A stretch of 64,000 nt of DNA from Heterocephalus glaber (taxonomy: Eukaryota; Chordata; Mammalia; Rodentia; Bathyergidae): assembly GCF_000247695.1 (NCBI RefSeq), contig NW_004624732.1:46276667-46340666 (forward strand), in the 5' to 3' direction. Every line of letters starts with the position of its first letter. Position 1 is the first letter of the stretch. The position numbers and the translations under genes are program-made. Under the pieces are notes generated by a model. That model worked only from the letters and a program-made list of their open reading frames with translations, was not told the DNA's origin and searched no databases. This document shows positions 23,741 through 35,307 of the stretch, piece by piece.

Positions 23741-23775
23741 AGAAAGTTTGAAAAAAAAAAAAAAAAGAAAGTTTG
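23741..23775 (+). mobile_element. Poly(A)-only insertion with 10-bp target-site duplication
   Basis: AGAAAGTTTG occurs at 23741-23750 and again at 23766-23775, separated only by about 15 A residues. This is the footprint of L1-machinery insertion in which only a poly(A) tail was copied. No SINE or LINE body is present between the repeats. Confidence 0.7.
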
Positions 23776-24447
23776 ACCTTTTATTCTGGGATTTCTGGAA
23801 AATTTTCCTTAAAAATTGCTATTATACAAAAATCATGATATGTTTTCCAGGCGCTGCTGAATTCCCAAATTAAGCCCAAGTATCTCTTTTATCCTACAAA
23901 ATTTATTACAATATTCAATTTTCTTCATGATACAGATGTAACTTGTTTTATGAAGCAGATCTTTAAATAACATATGTAAATTTATGTATTTTGATAAATG
24001 ACAGAAAATGACTATGAGTAAATGTACTTACCAATTTCAAAATTAGAATCATCATTGGGTTCTAATGTGGTATTACTGTAGGGATAGATAGGGTGTTTAG
24101 CCACTTCATTTGTTCTATCTGATTGTTAAGGTTACATTTTCTTTAATTGAAATACTTCCAATTTATCTGGTATAATTGTGTATTTATAATTTTGTACATA
24201 TGATAACAAATTAAGCTCCATAAAGTATATGATTATCTGATAAAATTATTAATAATTTATGTCAAACAATCAGAGTCGTTTGCCCTTCAAGAAGGTCATT
24301 CTGATGTGAAAAGCATTAAAATTACTCTAAATTAGTCTAATTTATTTGCAAGTGTCATTTTACCAAAACCTATACTACATCTCATAATGACAAATTTTGA
24401 GGAATGAAATGTTTTTTTCAAACTCAAAAAGAGAAGTTAAACACTTA
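23776..24447. other. unassigned AT-rich sequence
   Basis: No gene or recognisable repeat is visible. Confidence 0.5.
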
Positions 24448-24464
24448 AAATTAAAATCATATTT

Positions 24465-24544
24465 GCCGGGGATTTAGCTCAGTGGTTTCACAGCCTGGTG
24501 CGCAAGCACGAGGACCCGAGTTCGATCCCTGGTACCAAAAAAAA
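24465..24544 (+). mobile_element. ID SINE with 16-bp target-site duplication
   Basis: GCCGGGGATTTAGCTCAGTGG (A box TAGCTCAGTGG), then a GAGTTCGATCCCTGG B box, GTACC and poly(A). A perfect repeat (AAATTAAAATCATATT) at 24448-24463 and 24545-24560 brackets it. It is one of the best-preserved ID copies here, with an apparently intact internal pol III promoter. Confidence 0.95.
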
Positions 24545-24560
24545 AAATTAAAATCATATT

Positions 24561-25511
24561 AAAATTTAAAACTCACTTATATTCTTAATGATAATTTAAA
24601 CTAGTTGAATACTAAGATTATTTTAACACAAATCTCCTATTTTCTCTGAAAAATATTGAATGTATTTCAATCTTCTATTGAAAATCTAGGTTCATAATGA
24701 ATAGTACCAATTACTTAACTGCATGATATTAACATAAAGACCCTAAGGCCCATGGAACTGTGAAGGGCCATTTGCCTTGGTATAAAATAACACTGAACTA
24801 TTCAGCTTTAAGGATCTGATGGCTGTCTTTTCCTAGGTAATTTCTTCATCTCTCCTTTTATATTAAAAGCTTTTAATTTCTAAAGCTTTTTAGTTTTCAA
24901 TGCCATTTCAGTGGTTTTCTATTTGTAACTCTTCTATTTTTAATTATTATTATACATTAATGTGATCTGAAAAAGCAGAAACCAATTTTATTACAGTTAA
25001 ATGTAATCTAAGGGTATTTAGGCCTGAGTAAAAATTCTAGTGTCTTCTCTTCAAATTATATAGAAAGTAGTGAAATTTCCTTGAAACAATCGGAGGGTGG
25101 GGGGGAGAGGGAGGGGAGAGAGATATATCACTAATTAGAATTACATTAATACAAATTAAGCAAATCTTTAAATACACACAAACTAGAATATGATAAAAAT
25201 AAAGCAGAAATTACCACTGAGATAACATCTGGTAACTTGTTCATCTATTCAACTCTTCTTGAAATTATTATCTTAGCTTTTTTTAAACAGGTAATATTGA
25301 TGATGTAGATGAGTTATTTTCACGAGTGTTTAACACTAAATTCACTGGGCTCCTTCACTAAAGAACTCGATGTTAATTGGGGAACCAGAAAGTATACATG
25401 TACAAAGTTGGATAGAAACATAGAATAATGCTATGAGGAGTTGGTGTTTTGAATAATTGAGGCCCATGACCTAGCGGCATCTGGTTTCCTTGGCAGCCTG
25501 TGAGAAAGACA
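24561..25511. other. unassigned sequence with a purine-rich patch
   Basis: No gene or named repeat is visible. A G/A-rich patch (GGGGGAGAGGGAGGGGAGAG) lies at about 25092-25122. Confidence 0.5.
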
Positions 25512-25603
25512 GACCTGTAGGCTCCAGTCCATGTCTACTGTGTCAGAATTTGCACTTCCGTCAGCTCCCCTGGTGGACCATATGTACATTAATATTTGAA
25601 AAG
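25512..25603 (-). mobile_element. MER5A-type hAT fragment
   Basis: GTCTACTGTGTCAGAATTTGCA and CCCCTGGTGGACCATATGTACATTAATATTTGA follow the antisense MER5A pattern (AGACCTACTGAATCAGAATCTGCA, CCAGGTGATTC, TATGCACATTAAAGTTTGA). Confidence 0.6.
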
Positions 25604-26001
25604 TATTTCTATTTTAGATTAGATATTTATTTCAATTATAAATACTGTTCAACTGCTTGAAAAATGCTGTGCAAACCACAAGGAAACATGTAAAGAAGTA
25701 TATATTATGAGACTCTGGTTCTCTAAGTGCAGATGAGGCTGTGTGTCTACACACACGAAATACACACTAGGGGAACAGTTCTCAATACTAAGTTTAAACT
25801 CTTCTTTGAAGGATATAATTCTTACTAATATCAAAATTTATCCAAATAAAATGCCACATTATCTCTCTAAAATCTAGAGAAACCCAAAGCAAAAATATTA
25901 TCTGAACCATTTCTTCGATACTGATATTTTTTATCACACTAGGGTTATTTGAGTATGTAAGACAATATATGTACTGAATCTTATAAAGCAGATTATAAAA
26001 T
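25604..26001. other. unassigned sequence
   Basis: No gene or recognised repeat. A 61-codon reverse frame at 25649-25834 has no domain features. Confidence 0.45.
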
Positions 26002-26390
26002 TGTGTTACTTTTTTATCACTGTAATAAATACCTCAGAAAACCAATTTATAAAGAGCAAAGGTTTCGTTTGACTCACAGCTTTGGAAGTGTTAGTCCATG
26101 CCCAATTTGCTGTTTGGGGCTGAGGTGAGGTGGTACACATCTTGATAGCAGTATAAAGCAGAGCAAAACTACTCATCTTGTGGCCAGAAAGCAAAAGAGT
26201 GAAAGAACGTGTTCAGAACCCCATGATCACTTTATTGCATATGCCTGCCTCCAGCAATCTAACGAGGCAAAATAGGGACTCCCAAAAGTCCTAACCTCTT
26301 AATGTTTCTACCACTTCTCAATATCACCTTCCTGACTACCAAGGCTTTCACATGTGGGCCTTTGGGAAACATTCAAGATCCAAACTATAG
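26002..26390 (-). mobile_element. ERVL-MaLR LTR, reverse strand
   Basis: Antisense MaLR LTR: TTACTTTTTTATCACTGTAATAAATACCTCAGA at the 3' LTR end, TTTGACTCACAGCTTTGGAAG, a CATGATCACTTTATTGCATATG block, and ACATGTGGGCCTTTGGGAAACATTCAAGATCCAAACTATA at the 5' LTR end. Both termini appear present. No internal region is attached. Confidence 0.85.
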
Positions 26391-27279
26391 AAAAAGTCCT
26401 TCATATGAGCACTAACAGTGTAGAGTTCTTTAATCTGCCAATGTATAGCATAGAATCTGCCCCACAGAGGCATGAATGAAAGCAGCGCAATACAAAATAC
26501 CTCAGAAGGGACAGCATAAGAGATTGATACATCTAGAACTAGAAGGTTCTAGTGAAGGAAGTGGTTTTAGTAGTTCCCTATTTTGTCTAAGCATGTCCTT
26601 GCATTTATAACCTCACACTCTCGTAGTACTTTAGCAATGTTACAAGAGTGTTGTGCAGGAATTCCATAGCTATTGACTTAGTTTGTTATTATGGAAGCAT
26701 TCAGGGCTAAGTATAATCCTGATGCTCCTGGTATTGACCTGTTTATCCTTTGATTCATCTCCCAGTGAATTCTTGTTACCTGGGAAATTCTGAGTCCTTT
26801 GACATCAAACATTAGCATTGATGTTGTTTGACAAAGTAACATTTTTCTTGAAATTAGATTGGAAAAATATCAAAGTGAATTTCAGGCAGTTTGCCTGTAA
26901 TTCCAGTAGATTCTTTGCTTTTCTAAAGGGAAGCAGACAGATAGATTCTAAGTGACCTAACCTAGCTGGAGCACCAGATTCAGGGGAAAGAAGACAAGAT
27001 TAATAGGATGAAGGCTATCCTTCCTGGCATCAAAATCCCAATTAACTATAGCCCTTCCACCCAGTTGGAGTAAGAAAGTGTATACTCTTACAAATGCTGC
27101 CATCCAGAAATAAGAGCTCAATACATCTGAAAATTTTTAATTAAATCTAATTTGACTTCATTGTTCACATCTACGTGCACAATAAAATTAGCAAAAATTT
27201 TAACTTGAATAATTATATGATGTAAGGAGTTAGATTTCAAACTTAGGGGCACAATAAGTTGGAAAAATTCTCCAAGACA
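26391..27279. other. unassigned sequence
   Basis: No gene or confidently recognised repeat is visible. Confidence 0.5.
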
Positions 27280-27402
27280 TCATTTTAGTGTGCATGAGGA
27301 TCACCTGGGAAACATAAAAACAAAAACTCCTAAACCCCACATCTCAGTTATTCTGATTTAGTAGGTCCAATGCACAGTAAAAATATGAATTTTGGATGGG
27401 AA
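27280..27402 (+). mobile_element. MER5A hAT fragment
   Basis: TTAGTGTGCATGAGGATCACCTGGGAAAC, TCCTAAACCCCACATCTCAGTTATTCTGATTTAGTAGGTCC follow MER5A closely. It is a non-autonomous, ancient element. Confidence 0.75.
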
Positions 27403-28713
27403 CACTTTGCCATTCTAAAGTGGAGAAAGATTATTCTCCCCAGCTCTTTATTACAAAAGAGCATAATTTAGCTGTCAATCAATGCTTTAGGAATCAGGTC
27501 AGTTAATTTTTTCCTCTTTAAAATATTTTACAGTTGTCTCTTACTGGATTGAACAGAACAGAAACTAAAATACTTATAAAATCATGGTCTGTTGATAAGT
27601 ATTTAAAAGCAATCATCTTCTAGAGAGGGTGGTCAAATGTGCCAGTCACCCAATTTATGACATTTGTTCCAGCAATGCATCCCCTATCACTCTTAAAAGT
27701 ATGCAAGTTTGAATAATGAGTTTCATGGTCACCTAATCCCAAATTAACAACTACAATTGAAAAGCATGAAGAAGTGCATTTGTATCTATATAATTCTATT
27801 TTCAGCTTTCAATATTTTCCTTACACAGAGAGCATAAATGTTATTCAAAAAGTGTTCTACTAAAAAGGAGTGATCCTATAAACTTAAATGTGTTTATAGT
27901 CTCTAAAAGATATCATTAGTGACAAAGTCTCTACTTTTCACACTTTCCGGGTGGGGCTGGGTGTAGTTAAGAAAATTTTCTAATAGCAACAACTGGGATG
28001 AAATCTAAGGTCAATAATGTCAAAATATACATCTAAAAATAATTTAATTTAAAATAAATGAAGCCATCATTTATATAATTCCATTAGGTTTTTCTGCCAG
28101 ACCCTAATTTGAAATGTGTAAATTATTAACCACATTACATTGTATTCAGTTCTTCATTTTTCACTAATAGGTGGCTGCCTAAATTTCTACAGTTGCCATA
28201 ATTTTTCTCGAGAATTTATAGAATTTTAATATTAGATTACATGGAAAAATACTTCCTAGGATTTTTTAAGGTTACGTTTTTACTCACTCTGTTCAATCAC
28301 TAAGAATCCATTTATTAAAAGTGCAAAAGCAACTGGGAGAAATTGAACTCTGCTGCAGTTGATACAATCCAAAATTTCTGGAAATTGGAAATCACTTGCA
28401 GAATGCACAGCCTCGTCAGCTCTAAATTAACAAAGAGGCAGACTTGCAGTACAAATGTGTATTCTTTCCTCTTAGAAATCCAGAAAACTCTCATTATGAG
28501 ATTATCATGGTTCTGATTTAACTTCAGAATTTCTAATTTCCGAAAATGGGCCCCGGGCCCATCTTCAGGATTTTGTCTGTCTGTCTCTATGTCTGTCTGC
28601 CTGGCTACCTATTTGTTTTGCCAACTACTGTCACAAATTCTCTTCCCTGGATCCTGCATGTGTCTATGCCTGAGTTTGATCCTTTGGGCTGACTTTGCAT
28701 CTCCAGCCTCTAT
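27403..28713. other. unassigned sequence
   Basis: No gene or clear repeat. A short (TCTG)n-like patch is at about 28574-28608. Confidence 0.5.
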
Positions 28714-28726
28714 CCTCATGTCTTTT

Positions 28727-28816
28727 TTTTTTTTTTTTTTTTGGTACCGGGGATCTAACTCCGGTCTTTGCGCTTGCGCAGCAGGCAGCGAAACCACTGA
28801 GCTAAATCCCCAGCCC
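28727..28816 (-). mobile_element. ID SINE, reverse strand
   Basis: Poly(T), GGTACCGGGGATCTAACTCC and CCACTGAGCTAAATCCCCAGCCC. A near-perfect direct repeat (TCCTCATGTCTTTT at 28713-28726; TCCTCATATCTTTT at 28817-28830) flanks it. Confidence 0.93.
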
Positions 28817-28830
28817 TCCTCATATCTTTT

Positions 28831-29401
28831 TACTAAAATGCCTGTATCTGAAAACCTTTACTTCATTTTTGAAAGGCAACACAGGAAAGCACCACATTTA
28901 CTTACAGGCAAGTAAGTACACTGCAAACAGTTTGGCACAGCCTGGTACTTACACATTTTCATGTAGAGGAGAGCAGAACTGAAAATTAGCTTCCAACTTC
29001 TAGTGTGCAAGTATGGTTTCTGAACATGAATCAAGTGACTCCAGCCACAGTAATGTCAGTGGAATGGATATCAAAACAAGATGAGGTATGCTGAGATGAT
29101 TTCTTTGGAGCAGAGTTAGTTGAGGGACTGTGAATTTACTTGCTTGGGCTATGTATATCACTGGCCTCCTGGACTGGTGACCAAATTCACTTACAGGGGA
29201 ACCACTACAGTTACTTGCTTCAAATTAGGATTTCAACTTAACTCATTGATCTCCTAAATGCAAATGGTCAATCTTCCTCCTGGTAGCTTAACTAATGCTG
29301 CCTTCTTGAATAATAAAATTTAGATACACTCATGAAAATCCCAAGTGTTTTGAAAACATTTGTAAGCTTGCTTTGTGGGTTGTTTAAAAATATATTGTGT
29401 A
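28831..29401. other. unassigned sequence
   Basis: No gene or recognisable repeat is visible between the two ID SINEs. Confidence 0.5.
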
Positions 29402-29508
29402 GGGCTGGGGATTTAGCTCAGTGGTTCTGCCGCCTGCCTCGCAAGCACAAGGATCCAAGTTCAATCCCCAGTACCAGAAAAAAAAAAAAATATATATATA
29501 TATATATG
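29402..29508 (+). mobile_element. ID SINE with A-rich/(TA)n tail
   Basis: GGGCTGGGGATTTAGCTCAG, then GCCGCCTGCCTCGCAAGCAC, CAAGTTCAATCCCCAGTACC and an A13 tail that grades into a (TA)n microsatellite. Flanking TATATTGTGTAG and GTATAGTGTAGG are a likely imperfect target-site duplication. Confidence 0.92.
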
Positions 29509-29519
29509 TATAGTGTAGG

Positions 29520-30578
29520 TATTCCAATTTTTCCAGATGTTGATTAAAATAATCAAAAAAGTGTTATTCAGACTCCTAGTCTGATCAAATCTCCAAGAAA
29601 ACACAGAAGGAAAGTGGAGGACTCTGAAGGCCCTTCCAAAGCAGCTGTCAGAAATGTGAAGACCAATCTAAGATACTTGGAGTGGTTTTAGGTAATTAGT
29701 TTCTGTAACTTACAAAGTATCTATCCAGTGCTTAACCAATCATCATGAAAAAAATCAAGACAAAACCAAAATTTTAAAAAAATGAAGAAAATCTTTTATT
29801 TTGGTTCATGATAAACTTTTAGTTGATATTGAAAAATAAATATAAGGGCAATGTAAATTCTGTAAGATTCTCTTGCACAGGCTGCTTATCTTGAAAATAA
29901 CTTTCAGGAGGAACTCTTTTAAAAGACAATTTGTGTGTATCACACAAAAAGAGAATCTATACTACCATTTAATTTACTCTAGACTTTAAAACAATGTTCT
30001 CTATTATACAAACTTTTAATTTCAACTTTGCCTGATTTTTTTCTTGATTTTAAGCAAATTTAATTACCAGCAATATAGAACTGAGTTCTTGAAGATAGAG
30101 ATTACCTTTAAAAAAGAGTTAAGCTACACCAACAACTTAAAAAACATTGTCTTTGGAAGCAGAGAGATAAAGAGATAAGAAAGAAAATAAAGTACATGAC
30201 ATATCTGTGGTGATTTGTTCTTTGTAAAACTGGCAGAAAAAATTCATTCGTTGACAGTTGTAACCACCATGAATTTATAAACTGAGATCATTATTTTATA
30301 CTTACTGATGCTGAATGATGTTCAAGTATATACAAAACTTTTCTTCCTGAATTTATCAAATGTTAATGCCTTTATTAAAACGTTTCTGTTACTGAAAAGT
30401 TTGTAATTTGTACTTAAAAATCTCAAAGTTGATCCCAGATCTATAAAGTAACTTTTACATTTTTGAATGAAATATTCAATTAAGTATTATTGAGTAGTTC
30501 TAGACAGTATGAAATATTTTAATAACCACTATCTTCTCAATTATCTTTGGATTTTAAAATCTTAAAACTTTAAAATAT
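29520..30578. other. unassigned AT-rich sequence
   Basis: No gene or recognisable repeat is visible. Confidence 0.5.
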
Positions 30579-30675
30579 GGGCTGGGGATTTAGCTCAGTG
30601 GTGCTGCTGCCTGCCTGGCAAGCGCAAGGTCCTGAGTTCAATCCCTGGTACCAAAAATAAAAAATAAAAAATAAA
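30579..30675 (+). mobile_element. ID SINE with (AAAAAT)n tail
   Basis: GGGCTGGGGATTTAGCTCAG, GCCTGCCTGGCAAGCGCAAG, GAGTTCAATCCCTGGTACC followed by AAAAATAAAAAATAAAAAATAAAA. Both box A and box B are recognisable. Confidence 0.93.
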
Positions 30676-30759
30676 AGCCTTCAAATATTTGAATATCACC
30701 ATTATAAATGATCAGAAATAATAACTCACTACTAATAATGTATCTGGTGGTTATTCAGC

Positions 30760-30912
30760 ATTATATAAATACTTATAGATATTATTTAGTCTGATTTTTA
30801 TCTGTCACATACCCTTCACAGATGGAGAAACTGAGCTTTGCAGAGACCTTGTGACTTACTCAAATTCACAGATCTGGGATATGTCCCACTTACAGGACTT
30901 AAAACCTGGCAT
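30760..30912 (+). mobile_element. MIR SINE
   Basis: Core MIR order: CACAGATGGAGAAACTGAGCTTTGCAGAGACCTTGTGACTTACTCAAATTCACAGATCTGGG, ending with AAACCTGGCAT. This matches the MIR GATGAGGAAACTGAGGCTCAG - GGTCACACAG - AACCCAGG framework. Confidence 0.75.
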
Positions 30913-30925
30913 TATACTTAATATA

Positions 30926-31454
30926 AAGATATGCTTGTTATGCATACGGTTTCAGAGATTGTACTATTTATTTGTATAAATACAAATAAAGTATATATAA
31001 ATGCATTAGTTTACTTTCACCAATAATTTTTCACTTTAAAACTATTTACTTTAATTCAAACAAACTTCAGTGTCCTTAGCTACCAAACACATTTTCAACA
31101 TAAAATGCTACACCTAAACACTATCATCTCCAGTATTGTATTTAATATGAACGCATGTTTACCTGTGTAGGGATTCTTTTCTGTGTTTTAAATAGGTTAC
31201 AATTATAGAGAAAAATCCAAATACTTTGTGTGAGTTATTTCTGAATGAATAAATTCAGAAATGATGCATCCAGGAGAATACTTTCTAGTAAGTTGTTTGC
31301 ATGCAAATATTCTATATTTCCACTGTCTATATAGCTATCAAGCACTTGTAATATACCATGTGGAACTGAAACACTGATTATTCAATCTTATTTAATTCAT
31401 CCAACTTAAGTTAAAAGAGCCACATATGGTAAATATATAGTGTAGGTCTGAAGT
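30926..31454. other. unassigned sequence
   Basis: No gene or clear repeat is visible. Confidence 0.5.
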
Positions 31455-31548
31455 CTTGCTGCTCAATGTGTGTTTTGAGGACCAGGGCACTGCCATCCCC
31501 AGGAAACTCATTGTAAATGCAGAATCAGGATGCGCTGAGTCACAACAC
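31455..31548 (-). mobile_element. MER5-type hAT fragment
   Basis: TGCTGCTCAATGTGTGTTTTGAGGACCAGGGCACTGCCATCCCCAGGAAACTCATTG resembles the end of MER5 in antisense (TTCTCAAAGTGTGGTCCC - GGACCAGCAGCATC - CCTGGGAACT). Confidence 0.55.
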
Positions 31549-31735
31549 TTATTGACAAATTCTCTAGTTGATTGAATGCACTTTTGAAATGTAGTAATAA
31601 GTGATCCAATGGCATTATCTAGCCTTCAAAGTTTGAAATTTTATCAAAAAACTTGTGGCTTTGCTTTAATGAGTACAAAATCACTGACTATCTCTATGGA
31701 ATTAAACATATTTCTATGAATGTGAAGAAGCTAGG

Positions 31736-32136
31736 TGTCTTGGTTACTTTTCTCTCATTGCTGAGACAAAATGCTCAACACCTAAAGTTAAAGGGGGAAA
31801 GGTTTATTTAGCTCACAGTTTGTAGAGGTTTCCGTCCATAATCAGCTGGCTCCATGGCAGGGATGACAAACAGGCATTGCAGAGAAGAAACAACATGGCG
31901 CTCTCAAAGTTGCAAAAGCAACTAGGGACCTTAACAGCATCTTTCTGCCCCTTTCATCTTATCTAGAATACTTAGATTAGGGTGGAGCCAAACCAATCAC
32001 TCAAGTGTAGTGATTTAGTAATCACAAACCCTTAATCCCAGTATCACTCACTCTAGATTTAGCTACCTCTGAAAAAGTAAGCCCTACCTCATCCACATGA
32101 AGCTTTGGGGGGAACATCTAAACACAAACCATAACA
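31736..32136 (-). mobile_element. Complete MaLR-type solo LTR with 5-bp duplication
   Basis: A 401-bp element starting TGTCTTGGTTAC and ending AACCATAACA (TG...CA). It is bracketed by a perfect 5-bp direct repeat CTAGG at 31731-31735 and 32137-32141, the size expected of ERVL-class integration. The antisense body carries TTTATTTAGCTCACAGTTTG (poly(A) signal region) and CATCCACATGAAGCTTTGGGG-type 5' end motifs. It is a solo LTR with no internal sequence. Confidence 0.88.
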
Positions 32137-32141
32137 CTAGG

Positions 32142-33923
32142 CAATGAGGTGAAGATTGCCAAATATTCAAGTGTTTGACATGTTTCCAAAATATCCAGCC
32201 TCCATACACCTTTCATGTGAAAGTTTTCCTCTAGATGTCTGGCATCATGTAGGTGCCCAGGATACCCCTCAGGGCTGCTCATAGCTGAGTTACTGTACAC
32301 TTGTGAATTTCCATGATGATCCACAAAGACAAAGAAGTGCTGTTTTTTTCAAAATTGTTTCTGTCATAAGAACCAATTAAATATGCTTAGGGAGGGTGAG
32401 CACCAGAGTGTAGCGTTATGTGTTCTTCTGGTTTTTCTATTTCCTACACAGAGACCAGAAAACTCCACTCACTAGGGAATAGGTATAAACACTACCTGAA
32501 AATGAAAAAAGATTCTATCTGCCTAAACCACCACTTCTTTACCGTTAATGTTTTAGTTTGGAGAAGCATCAAGCTTAGGTAGCTCTAAAGTAGACAACTC
32601 TATTGGCCTCTCCCCAAATATCAAAGAATAAGAAAAAGATGAAAATGCTTTATGTAAAGTAATAATCGTGATTTTTAAACTTATATTACTAAATTTATCT
32701 TCTTTCATTTTCTATTATACTGAAATTATTTCTATAAGGTTACAAAGAAATATTCTCATTCCTTGAAAAGTTTAATTGAATTACTAGAGAAAATACTGTA
32801 ATCAGTAAGATGAGGCTCTTTATGGATTGGATTTTATGGCCACTGGTCAGAAGCATGTTACCTGTCACTGTTGTCATCCAAGACATGTTACCAAACAACA
32901 ATGTGATTTCCACTTGCTTTTCACTAACTTATAAATCTCTTCTTTAGTTTGGAAAGAGAGGTTTCAAAATAAAGCTGTAATTTCTCCAGCAATCCACTGA
33001 GAAACCAGCTTTTTATCCCCTCTTCATTTACCTTTTAAGGCAAATTGTTCACTCAATTAATTCATTTTTACTTTGGGAGGCTTAGAAATCCACACTTGCT
33101 TCTACTGTGGTATTGAACAAGAAAGTTCAACTGGAAAAGTTGGAAAGATCATGGCACAAATATGAATGGGTAGCTCTTTTCTGATCATGGCTGAGTGAGG
33201 TTAGTCTGCTTCACTTTTCTGTATGTTATTTCTTTCCACAGATTTGGAAAATTTTCTGCTATTATTTCTGAAATTTGTTTTTTTCTGTCTTCTTATTATT
33301 TACTAATTCAAATTAATCTTAGATTAATTTCTTTGCATCATCTAGCAGCTATTGGATCCATTTTTCATGTTTTCTTGCTGTGCACACCAAAGAAGGAGGA
33401 CTCATAAAGTGGTGTATAGGAAGGACTTACAGTCAGAGAAATTGGATCACTTCAAATGCATAGAGGCAGGTAAATCTAACCCTCAAATTTGCTTGCTGGT
33501 GTTTCTATTTTTCTTTAATAAGTTTCTTCTCTTATTGGCTAGTGGTGTAAATCCAGAACTTCAGTTCTTATTATGCTCTTTTTCTTGAGGGCCATGTTAT
33601 CCAGTTCTCTTGCCTTCTAACAGATAAGTAAGAGTCCACTAGGTGAGAATTCTTTTAACTTTCTATGCTCTAACCACGGATGCATCTGCATACAATCTCA
33701 CTTTTCTCTTCTTTTCTCCCATTTCAGTGGCCAGGTATATAATTTCTGTCCCAGGACAATATTTCCACCTATGTTCCGGAAAATGTTCTTCCCACTTCCT
33801 CACAGAACTTAATCTACTTATTAATTCCTCTCACCATTAATAATTGAGAAAATTTTAAGTAATTCTTTATATTTGATATATAAATTAATACATACATGTA
33901 TCTTGTTAAAAATATCAATTAAA
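32142..33923. other. unassigned sequence
   Basis: No gene is supported. Forward frames at 33195-33407, 33352-33588 and 33643-33840 are leucine/phenylalanine-rich products of pyrimidine-rich DNA without domains or splice context. Confidence 0.45.
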
Positions 33924-33936
33924 AATAAAAGCTCTA

Positions 33937-34046
33937 GGGCCAGGGACTTAGCTCAGTGGATTCGCCACCTGCCTTGCAAGCACAAGGACCTGAGTTTGAT
34001 CCCTGGTTCCAAAAAATAAATAAATAAATAAATAAATGATAATAAT
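33937..34046 (+). mobile_element. ID SINE with (AAAT)n tail and target-site duplication
   Basis: GGGCCAGGGACTTAGCTCAG, GCCACCTGCCTTGCAAGCAC, GAGTTTGATCCCTGGTTCC and a TAAA/TAAT tail. The repeats AATAAAAGCTCT (about 33924-33935) and AATGAAAGCTCC (34047-34058) are an imperfect duplication. The sequence has more substitutions than the 24.5-kb ID and is probably older. Confidence 0.92.
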
Positions 34047-34049
34047 AAT

Positions 34050-34586
34050 GAAAGCTCCTGTTGACATTAGGTTACACTGTGTATTTCTTCTGAGTTTCAA
34101 AAGGAAACAAATGAAAAAGAGATATTTATACCTCTAAAAACATGCAGGAACTTTTTTTTCTGGAACCATTGTTCTAAAAACTGTTCTAGTATGTTTTACA
34201 GTAATCTATGTTTTATAATGTTTGTATGTTTATGTGCAGATATGTATGTACTGATAAACAGGAATACTTATCATGTTCAGAAAACTAGGCCTCTTAAATA
34301 CATGCATCTTCTTTACTCTTTATATACAAGAATGATTTTATATTGTGAACTTTATCTCCGGTATCTTTGAATTCTTAATATATGTCTTAGCTTATACTAG
34401 CTCCAGCTCTATATCTGTCTATCTGTCTGCCTATCTACCTGTTTATCTTTATGTATGTATTTTAATTTAATTCACAAACTGTAAAATAAGCCATTAATAA
34501 TTCTTATGGATCATATATTTGGGCATTATTCTGAATTATGTGTCATAAAAGACACTGTATTGATCCCAAGTCGCTTAGGTACTTTT

Positions 34587-34588
<2 letters not shown>
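34050..34588. other. unassigned sequence with a degenerate (TCTA)n patch
   Basis: No gene or named repeat. A (TCTA/TCTG)n patch lies at 34409-34448. Confidence 0.5.

Positions 34589-34634
<46 letters not shown>
34589..34634 (+). repeat. (GT)n(AT)n microsatellite
   Basis: About 18 GT units followed by about five AT units, a likely polymorphic locus. Confidence 0.97.
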
Positions 34635-35307
34635 GTCTATTAAGTATGTGTTTGAAGAAAAATCACCTTTCTCATTTTTGTACTCTTAAAATTCAACACA
34701 CAGTTAATGATAAATAGACACTTCTAATGAACATTTATATAAATAACCAGATGCTTCTGACATTTTAAACAGACAGAGTTGTTCTGTGATCTTAATGTCT
34801 TGGAATTATAATGATAATGAAGAAGGTAACTTTGCCAAGGAAAAGCTGAGGTTTTGTTGGTTATTTTCTTCTTGTCAAAGCATTTCCCAAAGATTAAGCC
34901 CTATTATTGTTTTATCTCTGACACTTCTCTTGGGAACTCTCTTTCCACATGATTTCCACCACTTTTGTCTTTCTTTTCTGAAATCATTATAATCCATGCT
35001 ACTGTCATTATTTTTCCATACCTACCAATACAACTCTGGCTCCTATACTTGTTTTCCGTCATCTGAGTCTCTATATAAAAATCATAGTTGATTTTATAAA
35101 TACAAATCTACTTCCATCATTTTTTTCTACTGGATATCAGTATAGTTATTATTAATTTTAGTAAAATGCCAACTACACATAATAACTTGTTAAATCTTAC
35201 ATAGCTCACCATTATTCCCAGCTTCACTCTCAGCTTTGATTTATCTCTGTAACTCTCACTATGACAGTCATGTTGATTTCCTTTCAGTATTTTTCTACTA
35301 AGCTCTA
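34635..35307. other. unassigned sequence
   Basis: No gene or confidently recognised repeat is visible. Confidence 0.5.

Noticed and set aside
24465..24540. Possible functional tRNA gene
   Set aside because: It carries A- and B-box-like motifs but ends in GGTACC and poly(A), with target-site duplications, so it is an ID SINE.
28609..28915. Open frames on both strands around an ID SINE
   Set aside because: They run through the SINE and its poly(A) tract and have no protein character.
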